Assembly (NCBI GenBank): GCA_012103315.1
Contig: WLWZ01000010.1
Span: forward strand, 62,001-126,000
DNA length: 64,000 nt
From: Alphaproteobacteria bacterium
GTDB taxonomy: Bacteria > Pseudomonadota > Alphaproteobacteria > MPNO01 > UBA2964
Direction of reading: 5' to 3'
Numbering within the stretch: position 1 is the stretch's first letter; each line of letters starts with the position of its first letter. The position numbers and the translations under genes are program-made. Below the pieces are notes generated by a model. That model saw only the letters and a list, made by a program, of their open reading frames with translations, made no database searches and was not told the origin of the DNA. Shown here piece after piece: positions 55,059 through 64,000 of this stretch.

Positions 55059-56345
55059 ATGAAGTATAATATTTTGAAATCTGTCGGCAGCGCTGTGGTT
55101 TCGCTTCCTTTAATGTTTGGTGCAGCGAATGCATCGGATGCGGAAGTTGCGGCATTTTATAAGAACAAGACGTTGACCATGTATATCGGTTACTCAGCCG
55201 GCGGTGGTTATGATGCTTATGGGCGTATCGTGATGCGCCATATGGCCAAGCATATTCCGGGTAAGCCCCGTCATGTTGCCAAGCAATATACCGGTGCTGG
55301 CGGTATTCGGGTTCTCAATGCGATCTACAATGTCTTTCCGCAGGATGGGACCGCGCTCGTCATGGCGGGTCGTAGCGTAATCGCCCAGCCGCTGTTCCGG
55401 AATGCGGCCAACGCAAAATATGATGGCTCCAAGCTGAAATGGCTCGGTAGTGCAAACCAGGAATACAGCCTTTGCGTTTTCTGGCATGAGTCAAAATACA
55501 AATCGACCGAGGATCTTCTGCGGTCTAAGCCGAATATGGGTGGTGTTGGGCAGGGCAGCTCGATCGATGTTTTTACCCTTATGACCAACAATTTACTCGG
55601 TGCTAAAGTTAAATTAATCACCGGTTATCCGGGTGGAGCAGACATTAATCTCGCGATGCAGCGTAAAGAGCTGGATGGTCGTTGTGGCTGGTCGTGGTCG
55701 TCGATCAAGTCGACAGCACCAGACTGGATCACTGGAAATAAAATTAACTACACGCTGCAATTTGCATTAAAGAAGCACCCTGATTTGCAGTCAGTGCCGC
55801 TCATTGGTGATTTGGTAAAAGGTAAAAAGAACCAGCAAGCCCTCAAAGTTCATTTGGCACCGCAGGCCTATGGTCGTCCTTTCGCAGTTGGCCCCGGCGT
55901 TCCGCAGGCACGCTATGTCGCTCTCCGAGATGCGTTCTGGAAAACTATGAATGACCCCGTATTCCTGGCAGATACCAAGAAGCGTAAATTACCGATCAAT
56001 GCGCTTTCAGGTCAGGAAGTTCAGAAGCTGGTTAACGAAATCTATGCTCTGCCGAAAGACATCCTCGCCTATGCGGATAAGGTAGGGAACTCCAGAAAGG
56101 GAACGCAGGTCACAAAAGCGGTTATTCCGATCGCCACCTATAAAGGCAAGATTACCAAGATTAAACGAGGTGGGCGCCGGGTTTCCTGGAAAGGGGCAAC
56201 AGCTACCGGCAAACTTCGGGTGTCTGGTCGTAAAACTAAAATCACGGTTGCCGGTAAAAAAGCGAAGCGTAAAGCTCTCAAGGTTGGAATGAGCTGCTCA
56301 TTCCGCGTGAAGGGTGCTCAGTCGGCTCTGAATATCGACTGCTAA
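55059..56345 (+). CDS. Tripartite tricarboxylate transporter (TctC/Bug-like) solute-binding protein with basic C-terminal extension
   Basis: Signal peptide; TMYIGYSAGGGYDAYGRIVMRHMAKHIPGKPRHVAKQYTGAGGIRVLNAIYN. Confidence 0.82.
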   Translation: MKYNILKSVGSAVVSLPLMFGAANASDAEVAAFYKNKTLTMYIGYSAGGGYDAYGRIVMRHMAKHIPGKPRHVAKQYTGAGGIRVLNAIYNVFPQDGTALVMAGRSVIAQPLFRNAANAKYDGSKLKWLGSANQEYSLCVFWHESKYKSTEDLLRSKPNMGGVGQGSSIDVFTLMTNNLLGAKVKLITGYPGGADINLAMQRKELDGRCGWSWSSIKSTAPDWITGNKINYTLQFALKKHPDLQSVPLIGDLVKGKKNQQALKVHLAPQAYGRPFAVGPGVPQARYVALRDAFWKTMNDPVFLADTKKRKLPINALSGQEVQKLVNEIYALPKDILAYADKVGNSRKGTQVTKAVIPIATYKGKITKIKRGGRRVSWKGATATGKLRVSGRKTKITVAGKKAKRKALKVGMSCSFRVKGAQSALNIDC

Positions 56346-56366
56346 TATCAAAAATTAAATACAAAT

Positions 56367-56402
56367 GGGTGGTGGTGCTTTGCGTGCCATCACCCTTTTT
56401 TT
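56367..56402 (+). terminator. Rho-independent-like terminator after TctC-like gene
   Basis: GGGTGGTGG...CCATCACCC hairpin followed by TTTTTTT. Confidence 0.75.
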
Positions 56403-56405
56403 GTC

Positions 56406-57197
56406 TTAACGACCGGCCAGGATACTTTGAATTTTTGGCCAGGCTTCGGGGCCTTTTTCGGCCATAAGCGTGCAAAACGCATCATTGCGCCAGTCGAGAT
56501 AGGCGGTCTTAAAGCTGGGGCGTGATTTGATCCGTTCGTAAAGGTCGGTGATACGCGGGCGCTTATCCATCCATTGCCATAGCATGAGTTCATCCAAGCG
56601 GATGAGGTATGGCGTGTAGCCTATTTCGGCGAGCGAGAAACAGCTACCGGCCATCCAGTCGGTTTCGCATAGCTGTGCTTCCAGATCCGCTAAAAAGGAT
56701 TCAAAAACACCGATAGCGTCGGCAAATTGTGGTGACTCCATGCCATGCTCGAGTTGTTCCCGTTGCCGCGCCCGTCGTTTGGTATCCGGAATACTATTAA
56801 TGTAATTTTCAAGTTCATCGGTTGGCCGCGCTAAATGTTGGTGTCGAAAAGCAATCGAGCCCGATAGCACGCCGGTATAAAAATGAATGATTTCATCCAG
56901 ACGCTTAGTCCATTGGCGCATTCGGGCGCGCTCTATAGCGGCTTCGGGTTTTAGAGACGGCTCTGGGTATGCGTCGTCGAGATATTCGCAGATCACGGTC
57001 GATTCAATAACCACCTGTCCGCCATCGACCAAGGTCGGGACGACCCCATTCGGGTTGAGCTTCAGGTAATCTGGATTGTGCTGATCGCTGGCACGGAGAT
57101 CCAGCACGTGACCGTGCCAGTCAATTTTCTTTTCGGCCAATATCATGCGGACCTTCTGTGCACAGGTCGACATCGTGGCGTGGTAGAGCTCAATCAT
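56406..57197 (-). CDS. Glutathione S-transferase family protein
   Basis: MIELYHATMSTCAQKVRMILAEKKIDWHGHVLDL...NPNGVVPTLVDGGQVVIESTVICEYLDD. Confidence 0.92.
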   Translation of the reverse strand: MIELYHATMSTCAQKVRMILAEKKIDWHGHVLDLRASDQHNPDYLKLNPNGVVPTLVDGGQVVIESTVICEYLDDAYPEPSLKPEAAIERARMRQWTKRLDEIIHFYTGVLSGSIAFRHQHLARPTDELENYINSIPDTKRRARQREQLEHGMESPQFADAIGVFESFLADLEAQLCETDWMAGSCFSLAEIGYTPYLIRLDELMLWQWMDKRPRITDLYERIKSRPSFKTAYLDWRNDAFCTLMAEKGPEAWPKIQSILAGR

Positions 57198-57970
57198 GTT
57201 TCAGGGACCGGCACCCGTTCGGTCGACAGCACGGGATGACCCAGCGCTTCGGCTCGGGATAGCTTGCGGCAATAATATTCCCAGAACACCGGGACATTTC
57301 GTTCCTGTCCTTTGATCTTGCGCGCTTGCTCATCATCGGTTGGGTATGACCAGTCAAAACTCGCGCTGCTGGTTTTGACGAACTCCTCGCAGGCGGCTTC
57401 CTGCGCCGTGGCGATGACAAGGGCGTGTTCAATTGAGGTGCCACAGGCAACGACGCCATGGTTGCGGAGGAACATGCAAAAGCTATCCCCCATGACCGTT
57501 GCAGCTTCGCGTCCGGTTTCGAGCTTTACGATGAGTTCGGAAGAGCCTTCATATCGCGGCGGTGGTACAGGGAAAAATATCTGCTGATAGCCCGCTGGCC
57601 GCATGGGCTCAGTACTGGAAGAAACAACACAGCCATAGAGAGGATGGGTGTGAATAGCCGCGTTAATGTCGGGGCGCATTGCAAAGATAGAAGCATGAAT
57701 GGGCCATTCTCCATGGCAGCGTCCTTCACCCGAAAATACCTTGCCGTCGAGACCGATATGAAAGAAATCTCGGTAGTCGAAGACCTCCCCAAGCGCAATG
57801 TAGGAACGTTTAATCCACATGCCGTTGCCGTGCGGATCGCGGACGCTGGCAAACCCTAATGTCCGGTCGCCATGTCCCTCGATTTCGAGGATACGGCACA
57901 GTTTTATGAGTTTATCGAGTTCAGCTTTTACATCGTCGGTTAACGCTGGGGTATTTGACATGGTGTTCAT
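57194..57970 (-). CDS. Class II aldolase/adducin family protein
   Basis: NAAIHTHPLYGCVVSSSTEPM, CMFLRNHGVVACGTSIEHALVIA. Confidence 0.87.
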   Translation of the reverse strand: MNTMSNTPALTDDVKAELDKLIKLCRILEIEGHGDRTLGFASVRDPHGNGMWIKRSYIALGEVFDYRDFFHIGLDGKVFSGEGRCHGEWPIHASIFAMRPDINAAIHTHPLYGCVVSSSTEPMRPAGYQQIFFPVPPPRYEGSSELIVKLETGREAATVMGDSFCMFLRNHGVVACGTSIEHALVIATAQEAACEEFVKTSSASFDWSYPTDDEQARKIKGQERNVPVFWEYYCRKLSRAEALGHPVLSTERVPVPET

Positions 57971-58044
57971 TCTCTTCCTTCTGCTCGCTGCAGTCTGTGA
58001 AGAGAAGCATACCCTGTCAATCAGAGGTCGCGAAGATAAAGAGG

Positions 58045-59049
58045 CTAGCTCGCGTCTTCCCGCTTGTAGGGGGGAGAACGCAGAATATAACCGAGCCCTT
58101 GGAGTGATGAATTTAGTAAAGTTCGGGCGACGAAGCGGTCGAAGTTGTTCGGGAGCTTTTTGATTTTCCCTAGTCCGCGGCGTTTCATCACGGCATGTCG
58201 GTCGAGAAACAGCTCATTCACAAGACGCCGTGGGATATCAGGTGTGAATTGGTCTTTTATGATACTCCAGACATTACCGGCTTCCTTCGGATCGACGATA
58301 TTGAAATATTTCATAATGACAGGAACCGTCGCATGTTTGTCGCGTTGGATTATCTGTGATGCACGCGCGATGGCGCGCGTAAATTTCCGAACCGCGGCTC
58401 TGTTTTTGGCAAGGTACGACGTTCGAACCCAAATGGTCCCTGAAAGATAAGGACGGGTATCACCGATTCTTGCCAATAGTCGATGACCCTGTTGTAGGGC
58501 TTTGGCTGCGAAGCGTGGTGAAACGAAAATTCCCTGATAGACGTCGTCGGTTAGCCCTTTTACGCGGGTCTTCTCATTGGGTTCCTCGTGAGTTTTCCAG
58601 CGCGTACCAAACCGTAGCTGAATTAAGGGGCGCAATAAGTCGGGACGGAATCCATCGATATCGCCGAGACCGACGTTCTTCTTTTTGAGGTCGTTCAATT
58701 TTCGGATTTCTTTGCGAGCGACAAGCGCAACGTTTGACATGACGGATTGCCCAACAATGAACTTCAAATTACCGCCATTGAGGGCTACTTGAGCTCCCCG
58801 ATCTTCGATTGGAACGAAATCGACTGAGCCTTTCAGCCCGGCGGAAATAAGGGCCCGGCTCGTGAGCGGTACCATCTTTATGGGAAGTCCCTCAGAACGA
58901 AATAGTCCCTTTTCGTGGGCGACGTATGACGGCAGGTGCGCGAGGGTCGGCTCCGCAGTACGGCCCAATGTAGCGGCATTCGCTGCAGTTAGGTTGGCGG
59001 TTGCCAAAAGAATGACACTCGATAAATAGCTTAGCGCTTTTTGGGTCAT
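58045..59049 (-). CDS. NMT1/THI5-like (SsuA/TauA-type) solute-binding protein
   Basis: Signal peptide; AEPTLAHLPSYVAHEKGLFRSEGLPIKMVPL...NLKFIVGQSVMSNVALVARKEI. Confidence 0.75.
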   Translation of the reverse strand: MTQKALSYLSSVILLATANLTAANAATLGRTAEPTLAHLPSYVAHEKGLFRSEGLPIKMVPLTSRALISAGLKGSVDFVPIEDRGAQVALNGGNLKFIVGQSVMSNVALVARKEIRKLNDLKKKNVGLGDIDGFRPDLLRPLIQLRFGTRWKTHEEPNEKTRVKGLTDDVYQGIFVSPRFAAKALQQGHRLLARIGDTRPYLSGTIWVRTSYLAKNRAAVRKFTRAIARASQIIQRDKHATVPVIMKYFNIVDPKEAGNVWSIIKDQFTPDIPRRLVNELFLDRHAVMKRRGLGKIKKLPNNFDRFVARTLLNSSLQGLGYILRSPPYKREDAS

Positions 59050-59218
59050 GATCTGTCGCCAATTTCTCTTCGATAGATCAATGGATTGTATGGCCCGCTG
59101 GTTAACAAAACTTGTCGGGTATTGAATTTTAGTTTGTGCAGGCTGTCTTGCTTCCCGGCCAGCGCGCAGGGATAATGCGCCAAATATTCGTTAACTTTAA
59201 AAGTACAAGGAGCGTGAA

Positions 59219-60208
59219 ATGGGTAAACTGACCGTTAGTCTGGCGTGCTGTAACTACGACCGCACACGGGCATTGTTTGACGGAACGGTAGGGGTTGATG
59301 GCTGCGAAGTTGTCGCGAGTGCGATGTCTCCCGAGGAAGCCTTTCATCGTGCCTTTAAATATCAGGAGTTCGATATCACCGAACTCTCGATGTCGAGCTA
59401 TATGAACGTCCAGTCCCGCGATGGCAGCCCCTATATCGGAATTCCGGCCTTCGTCTCGCGGTTGTTCCGGCATTCCTCAATCTATATCCGGACCGACCGG
59501 GGAATTAACCAGCCGGAGGATCTGGCGGGTAAGACGATCGGTGTTCCCGAATATCAGATGACTGCGGCCTTATGGGTTCGCGGCATTCTCGAAGACGAAT
59601 ATGGTGTTAAAGCGTCTTCCATCCATTGGCGGAATGGTGGTCTCGAAGAGGGTGGTCGTGAAGAGCGAGCGCCACTGCATCTGCCAGATGAGATCGATTT
59701 ACAGAGTATTCCAAAAGACGAAACTCTCGCTGAACATCTTGATGACGGCAAAGTCGATGCAGTGATCTCGGCGCGGGCACCTTCTAGCTATTACACTAAT
59801 GAGAATATTGATCGCCTGTTTCCAGACTATAAGGCCGCAGAACAATCTTATTTCTCGAAAACCGGTATGTTCCCGATCATGCATATGATCGGCATCAAGC
59901 GGTCAATTGTCGAAAAACACCCCTGGTTACCGGTAAATGTTTATGTCGCGTTCCTGAAGGCAAAGCAGCTTTGCTATGAAGAGATGGAACAGGTCGGACA
60001 TCTGGCCCAAACCATGCCGTGGCCGGTCTATGACTTGGAACAGGTCCGCAAACTCATGGGTGAAGATCACTGGAAGTATGGCGCTATCGAAAACGAGAAA
60101 GAGATATCGGCGATGACCCGCTATTCCTTTGACCAAGGGATTTCTGCAAGGAAGTTAGAAGCAGAAGATATCTTTGCTGAATCCACGTTCGAGCTGTTTA
60201 AGCTCTAA
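59219..60208 (+). CDS. 4,5-dihydroxyphthalate decarboxylase-like / PBP-fold protein
   Basis: LTVSLACCNYDRTRALFDGTVGVDGCEV...FDITELSMSSYMNVQSRDGSPYIGIPAFVSRLFRHSSIYIRTDRGINQPEDLAGKTIGVPEYQMTAALWVRGIL; no signal peptide. Confidence 0.82.
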   Translation: MGKLTVSLACCNYDRTRALFDGTVGVDGCEVVASAMSPEEAFHRAFKYQEFDITELSMSSYMNVQSRDGSPYIGIPAFVSRLFRHSSIYIRTDRGINQPEDLAGKTIGVPEYQMTAALWVRGILEDEYGVKASSIHWRNGGLEEGGREERAPLHLPDEIDLQSIPKDETLAEHLDDGKVDAVISARAPSSYYTNENIDRLFPDYKAAEQSYFSKTGMFPIMHMIGIKRSIVEKHPWLPVNVYVAFLKAKQLCYEEMEQVGHLAQTMPWPVYDLEQVRKLMGEDHWKYGAIENEKEISAMTRYSFDQGISARKLEAEDIFAESTFELFKL

Positions 60209-60231
60209 TCGAAACCAAGACGGAGATGACC

Positions 60232-61683
60232 ATGGCTGATACGCAGATTTCGCAACCCTGGATTGGCGGTAAGCCATACGTCGCGACGGGTGGTAAGACT
60301 GAAGACTTGCTGTCTCCGTGGGATGGAAGTCTTGTCTCGACCATTGCGATGGCGGATGAGGCAACGATTGATGTTGCGATTGCCAGCGCGCGTGGGGCGT
60401 TTATTGCTAGTCGACATGTAACGCCAGCGGAACGGGCGGTGTGGTTGCGCAAGGCTGCAGATGAAGTAGATGCGGTTAAAGACCAAATTGCGGACATCAC
60501 CATGCGGGCGCTCGGAAAACCTAAACGGGCTTGTGGTGTAGAAGCAGGGCGTGTGTCACAGCTGATGCGGCTTTGTGCCGAAGAGCTTCTGCGTATGGAA
60601 GGCGAGGTCTTACCACTGGACGCCCTGGCGATGGGCGCTGGCCGATTTGGTTTCACCAAGCATCATCCACACGGTGTGATTGCAGCCTTTACGCCCTTCA
60701 ACGCTCCATCAAACCTACTCATGCAAAAAGTTGCTCCTGCAATTGCGATGGGCAATTCTGTCGTAATCAAGCCTGCCTTTGAAGGTGTTGGAGAGGCCTT
60801 GCTTATAGCGGAGTGTTTCACTCGCGCTGGGGTCCCTGATGGCATGGTCAATGTGGTTGCTTGTCGACGTGATGTGACGGGCCATTTAGTTGCCCACCCT
60901 GGCATCGCCGTCGTTACCCTGACTGGCGGTACTGCGGCTGGTGAGGCGCTTGCCAGTGCAGCAGGGGCGAAGCCGTTTATAGGGGAATTGGGTGGCAATT
61001 CTGCCAACATCGTCTGTGCCGATGCAGACGTTAAGGATGCGGCGTTGCGGATCGTGCCTTCGGCTTTTGAGGCCAGTGGACAGCAATGTATTTCTGCCCA
61101 ACGCATCATCGTTGAAGAGGCTGTTTTGGACGAGTTCCTAGAGCACTTTGTTGCAGCGGCAGAAGCGATGAACGTCGGCGACCCAACCAAAGACGACACC
61201 GATGTAGGCCCCATGGTCAATATCGACGCTGCCGACCGGGTTGAGGCGATGGTCGAAGACGCGATGTCTAAAGGGGCAAAGGCACCGTTGCCGCTCAAAC
61301 GAGACAACGCAATTATCTATCCGACGATTCTGGTCGGCCCTTCACCGGACGCTCGTGTAGTTTGCGAGGAAATCTTTGGTCCGGTGGCGGTGGTTATTCC
61401 AGCAAAGGATATCGACGCCGCCATCGCCATTGCCAATGACTCAGAGTTTGGTCTGCAATCATCGTGCTTCACCTCGAGTCTGGAGACAGCTTTCCGAGTT
61501 TCGGAAGAACTGCATGTTGGGTCGGTCTGGATAAATGAAGGCAGCCGATTCCGCATGGATACGACGCCGTTTGGCGGCGTTGGGTCGTCGGGTTATGGGC
61601 GTGAAGGTGTGAAATATGCGATGGAGGAGCTTTCTTATGTCAAGTTCACTGGCATTCGGTTCCCGGGTCGAGATGGTAAATAG
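60232..61683 (+). CDS. NAD(P)-dependent aldehyde dehydrogenase family protein
   Basis: GVIAAFTPFNAPSNLLMQKVAPAIAMGNSVVIKPA, VTLTGGTAAGEAL, IGELGGNSANIV, SGQQCISAQRI (Cys), EEIFGPVAVV. Confidence 0.94.
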   Translation: MADTQISQPWIGGKPYVATGGKTEDLLSPWDGSLVSTIAMADEATIDVAIASARGAFIASRHVTPAERAVWLRKAADEVDAVKDQIADITMRALGKPKRACGVEAGRVSQLMRLCAEELLRMEGEVLPLDALAMGAGRFGFTKHHPHGVIAAFTPFNAPSNLLMQKVAPAIAMGNSVVIKPAFEGVGEALLIAECFTRAGVPDGMVNVVACRRDVTGHLVAHPGIAVVTLTGGTAAGEALASAAGAKPFIGELGGNSANIVCADADVKDAALRIVPSAFEASGQQCISAQRIIVEEAVLDEFLEHFVAAAEAMNVGDPTKDDTDVGPMVNIDAADRVEAMVEDAMSKGAKAPLPLKRDNAIIYPTILVGPSPDARVVCEEIFGPVAVVIPAKDIDAAIAIANDSEFGLQSSCFTSSLETAFRVSEELHVGSVWINEGSRFRMDTTPFGGVGSSGYGREGVKYAMEELSYVKFTGIRFPGRDGK

Positions 61684-61698
61684 ACAAAGGTAAAAGCG

Positions 61699-62304
61699 AT
61701 GACACGAGTCACGCCCTTAAAACGCGAAGATCACCCGGATCTCGACGAGAAATTTTTTACGCCATATGAAGCAACCCGGGGCTATGTACCAAACTCAAAC
61801 CTGGTCATGGCCCGCCGGCCTAAGCTCCTCGCGGCGTTTCGGGCGTTAAACACGGCCGTTTTTGATTCTGACAATATCGTGCCGGCTGGTTTACTCGCCT
61901 TGGTCGGAAATATCGCCAGTCAGGCGGCGGGCTGTATGTATTGCGTGGCGCATACCTCCAATAATGCAGGGATGCGGGGTGTGGACGCAGATAAGGTCGC
62001 CGCCCTCTGGGAATATGAGACGAGCCCACTATTCAGTGAGGCAGAACGTGCAGCACTAAAATATGCGCAGGCTGCGGGGTCGGTTCCAAATATGGTGACC
62101 GACGAAGATACCGAAGCCGTGAAACAGCATTTTGGTGAGGACGGTGTCGTTGAAATCCTTGCGGTGGTCAGCTGGTATGGATTTCTCAACAGATGGAATG
62201 ATTCCCTTGCCACAGAGCTGGAGGAAATTGCTTTCGATAAAGCTTCCAAGACCTTGGAGACAACGGTTTGGGATGCCGGAAAGCATACACCTAAAGAACG
62301 TTAA
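61699..62304 (+). CDS. Carboxymuconolactone decarboxylase/AhpD-like protein
   Basis: VGNIASQAAGCMYCVAHTSNNAGMRG (CxxCxxH AhpD-type motif). Confidence 0.87.
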   Translation: MTRVTPLKREDHPDLDEKFFTPYEATRGYVPNSNLVMARRPKLLAAFRALNTAVFDSDNIVPAGLLALVGNIASQAAGCMYCVAHTSNNAGMRGVDADKVAALWEYETSPLFSEAERAALKYAQAAGSVPNMVTDEDTEAVKQHFGEDGVVEILAVVSWYGFLNRWNDSLATELEEIAFDKASKTLETTVWDAGKHTPKER

Positions 62305-62374
62305 ATTTTGATCGACTTACTGTTGCAATTTTGGTCAGACCGCGCCAATCTTGGGGCTCTTATACGAAGGATAA

Positions 62375-62560
62375 GTGATGAACGAGCAAACAGTTAAAAC
62401 CCAAGATGTCCTCGCAGCGTCCAGCCGCAAAGTAATGCCTGCTGTTGTTGCCATGTTATTTGGTGCTTTTCTGGTTATTGGTGTTGGGTTTGCCCATTCA
62501 GACACGATCCATAATGCGGCGCATGACAGCCGTCATTCCTTCGCCTTTCCCTGCCACTGA
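62375..62560 (+). CDS. cbtB: CbtB-like putative cobalt transporter subunit
   Basis: 61 aa, one TM then His-rich HSDTIHNAAHDSRHSFAFPCH. Confidence 0.82.
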   Translation: MMNEQTVKTQDVLAASSRKVMPAVVAMLFGAFLVIGVGFAHSDTIHNAAHDSRHSFAFPCH

Positions 62561-62577
62561 GCTTTGACGGCCGATCC

Positions 62578-63306
62578 ATGTTTCGGCGAATCTTCGCGAC
62601 AGCGCTCTTAGCTGGATTTCTCGGCGGGCTTGGTATTTCCGTCGTCCATGAATTCACCACGACGCCGATCATTCTTCATGCTGAGCAGTTTGAAAGTAAA
62701 TCAAGCGCTCCCGATCAAAAACAGGGCAGTGTTCAAAACCCACTGCTTATTCTTGCTCATGGCAAAGCTGGCAAGGCTGATAAAGACGGGCATGAGGCCT
62801 GGGGGCCAGCCAATGGTTGGGAACGTACGCTTTTCACCACACTTGCGAATATCATCACCGGTGTTGGATTTGCCTTGATTTTAGTGGCTTGCTTTTCTCT
62901 GTCTGGCGGTGCGATCAATGGCCGAACAGGCGTTATTTGGGGGATGGCGGGGTTTGGCGTCATGTCGCTTGCGCCTGCGCTGGGGCTGCCACCAGAAGTA
63001 CCCGGAGCAATGACGGCGGAACTTGTTCCCCGGCAAGGCTGGTGGTTCCTTTGTGTTGCGGCGACGGCGGCAGGGCTTTGGATGTTGGTCTTTAAAAAAG
63101 GCGTTGTCTGGGTTGTGGCCGGGATTGCCTTAATTGCGGTGCCGCACATCGTCGGTGCACCGCAACCGGCGCGAATTGGCGGCGCCGTTCCGCCCGAATT
63201 GGCTGGTCATTTTGCCGCCGCTTCTCTGGTTACCGCAGCGATCTTTTGGTCGTTGCTAGGTTGGTTCTCCGGAACCTTCTGGCGGCGCTTCGAAACACGA
63301 AGCTGA
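62578..63306 (+). CDS. cbtA: CbtA-like putative cobalt transporter subunit
   Basis: MFRRIFATALLAGFLGGLGISVVHEFTTTPIILHAEQFE, multiple TM; next to CbtB. Confidence 0.88.
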   Translation: MFRRIFATALLAGFLGGLGISVVHEFTTTPIILHAEQFESKSSAPDQKQGSVQNPLLILAHGKAGKADKDGHEAWGPANGWERTLFTTLANIITGVGFALILVACFSLSGGAINGRTGVIWGMAGFGVMSLAPALGLPPEVPGAMTAELVPRQGWWFLCVAATAAGLWMLVFKKGVVWVVAGIALIAVPHIVGAPQPARIGGAVPPELAGHFAAASLVTAAIFWSLLGWFSGTFWRRFETRS

Positions 63307-63315
63307 ATCCGACCT

Positions 63316-64000
63316 CTAACCGACGTTATATTTCGCCTTCATGGCATCGAAGAACCCTTCATCGCGAAGCTCCTCGTGGACTGATTGGTCCATGTAGGCG
63401 TCGATGTCGTCACTTTTGTTTTCCGCCTCGACAGTCGCCATGATGTTCTTGCCACCCTCAACCGTCGGTTCGGCATTTAACGGCGTGTAGGTTTTAAAGT
63501 TGTCGTAAGTGATGTCGAGGTTTTTTGTGTCTGTAATGTTCAAAACCTTTGCCATGACGGGCTTGGCGCTTTCCGCATCGCTCGCGGCAAAATAATTGCC
63601 TTCGATTGTCGCCCTCATGAACCGTAGGACGGCATCACGGTTGTCTGCCAAATAGGCTTTATCAACGACCAGCCCGCTATAGAGCCAAGGCATCCGGTCA
63701 GCGAGCAGGTCACAAATTGCAGTCAGGCCGTCAGCAAAGGCTACACTACGAAGAGGTTCGCCAAGCATTGTTGCTTTGACGGTGCCGTTCTTGAGATGAG
63801 AAAGTCGTTCGACACCGATCTCCTGAAATTTGATGTCATCACGAGTCAGGCCAAGCTTTTGCAGGGCGACGACGGTTGATAGTTCGCTCTCTGAACCAGC
63901 GCTACTGATTCCGACCGAATTCCCTTTTATGTCCTCAATGCCCTCTACACCGGGGCCCGCGAACAATGTACTGCGGATAACGTTACTGAGGGAGCCAATG
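63316..64000 (-). CDS. ABC-type solute-binding protein (NMT1/THI5-like), 5' end truncated by window edge
   Basis: Frame stays open to 64000 (..IGSLSNVIRSTLFAGPGVEGIEDIKGNSVGISSAGSESE); LVVDKAYLADNRDAVLRFMRATIEG. Confidence 0.82.
   Translation of the reverse strand, partial: IGSLSNVIRSTLFAGPGVEGIEDIKGNSVGISSAGSESELSTVVALQKLGLTRDDIKFQEIGVERLSHLKNGTVKATMLGEPLRSVAFADGLTAICDLLADRMPWLYSGLVVDKAYLADNRDAVLRFMRATIEGNYFAASDAESAKPVMAKVLNITDTKNLDITYDNFKTYTPLNAEPTVEGGKNIMATVEAENKSDDIDAYMDQSVHEELRDEGFFDAMKAKYNVG

Noticed and set aside
59219-60208. Calling this a periplasmic ABC solute-binding protein
   Set aside because: No signal peptide at the N-terminus (MGKLTVSLACCNYDR) and better match to dihydroxyphthalate decarboxylase-like PBP-fold proteins
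62549-62560. TGCCACTGA resembling a B12-box fragment
   Set aside because: It encodes the C-terminal CH-stop of CbtB, lies downstream of cbtB's start, and no other riboswitch elements are visible
1-64000. Search by eye for CRISPR arrays, IS/transposase, integrase, phage and toxin-antitoxin genes
   Set aside because: None supported; a systematic tool search would still be needed for short TA genes and degenerate repeats

Overview
The window looks like an alphaproteobacterial chromosome segment (inference from gene content and order). A conserved housekeeping block occupies about 11.5-20.7 kb: tRNA-Pro(CGG), a polyprenyl-diphosphate synthase, a DUF2007 protein, an N6-adenine methyltransferase-like protein, an S49 peptidase, glyQ, glyS and ppdK. 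It is flanked by dense accessory catabolism genes. The most interesting part is about 28-49 kb. One operon there carries an ICL/PEPM-type lyase, aconitase-family large and small subunits and a class II aldolase, resembling a dimethylmaleate hydratase/dimethylmalate lyase module. Next to it are a CoA-transferase pair, a UbiD decarboxylase operon (UbiD, xanthine-dehydrogenase-type Mo subunit, VOC, enoyl-CoA hydratase, GST), a second inverted Mo-subunit paralogue, a DMSO-reductase-family enzyme whose Shine-Dalgarno lies inside a perfect 9-bp inverted repeat, and an SSS symporter. A third Mo-subunit gene starts at the left edge (1..64, minus). No 2Fe-2S or FAD partner subunits are visible for any of them. 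The 49-51 kb stretch holds several small proteins I cannot assign. The 53-64 kb stretch holds three solute-binding proteins with no permeases, a 4,5-dihydroxyphthalate-decarboxylase-like protein, an ALDH and CbtBA. I saw no CRISPR array, transposase, integrase, phage gene or rRNA. Everything was read by eye; no database search was run.
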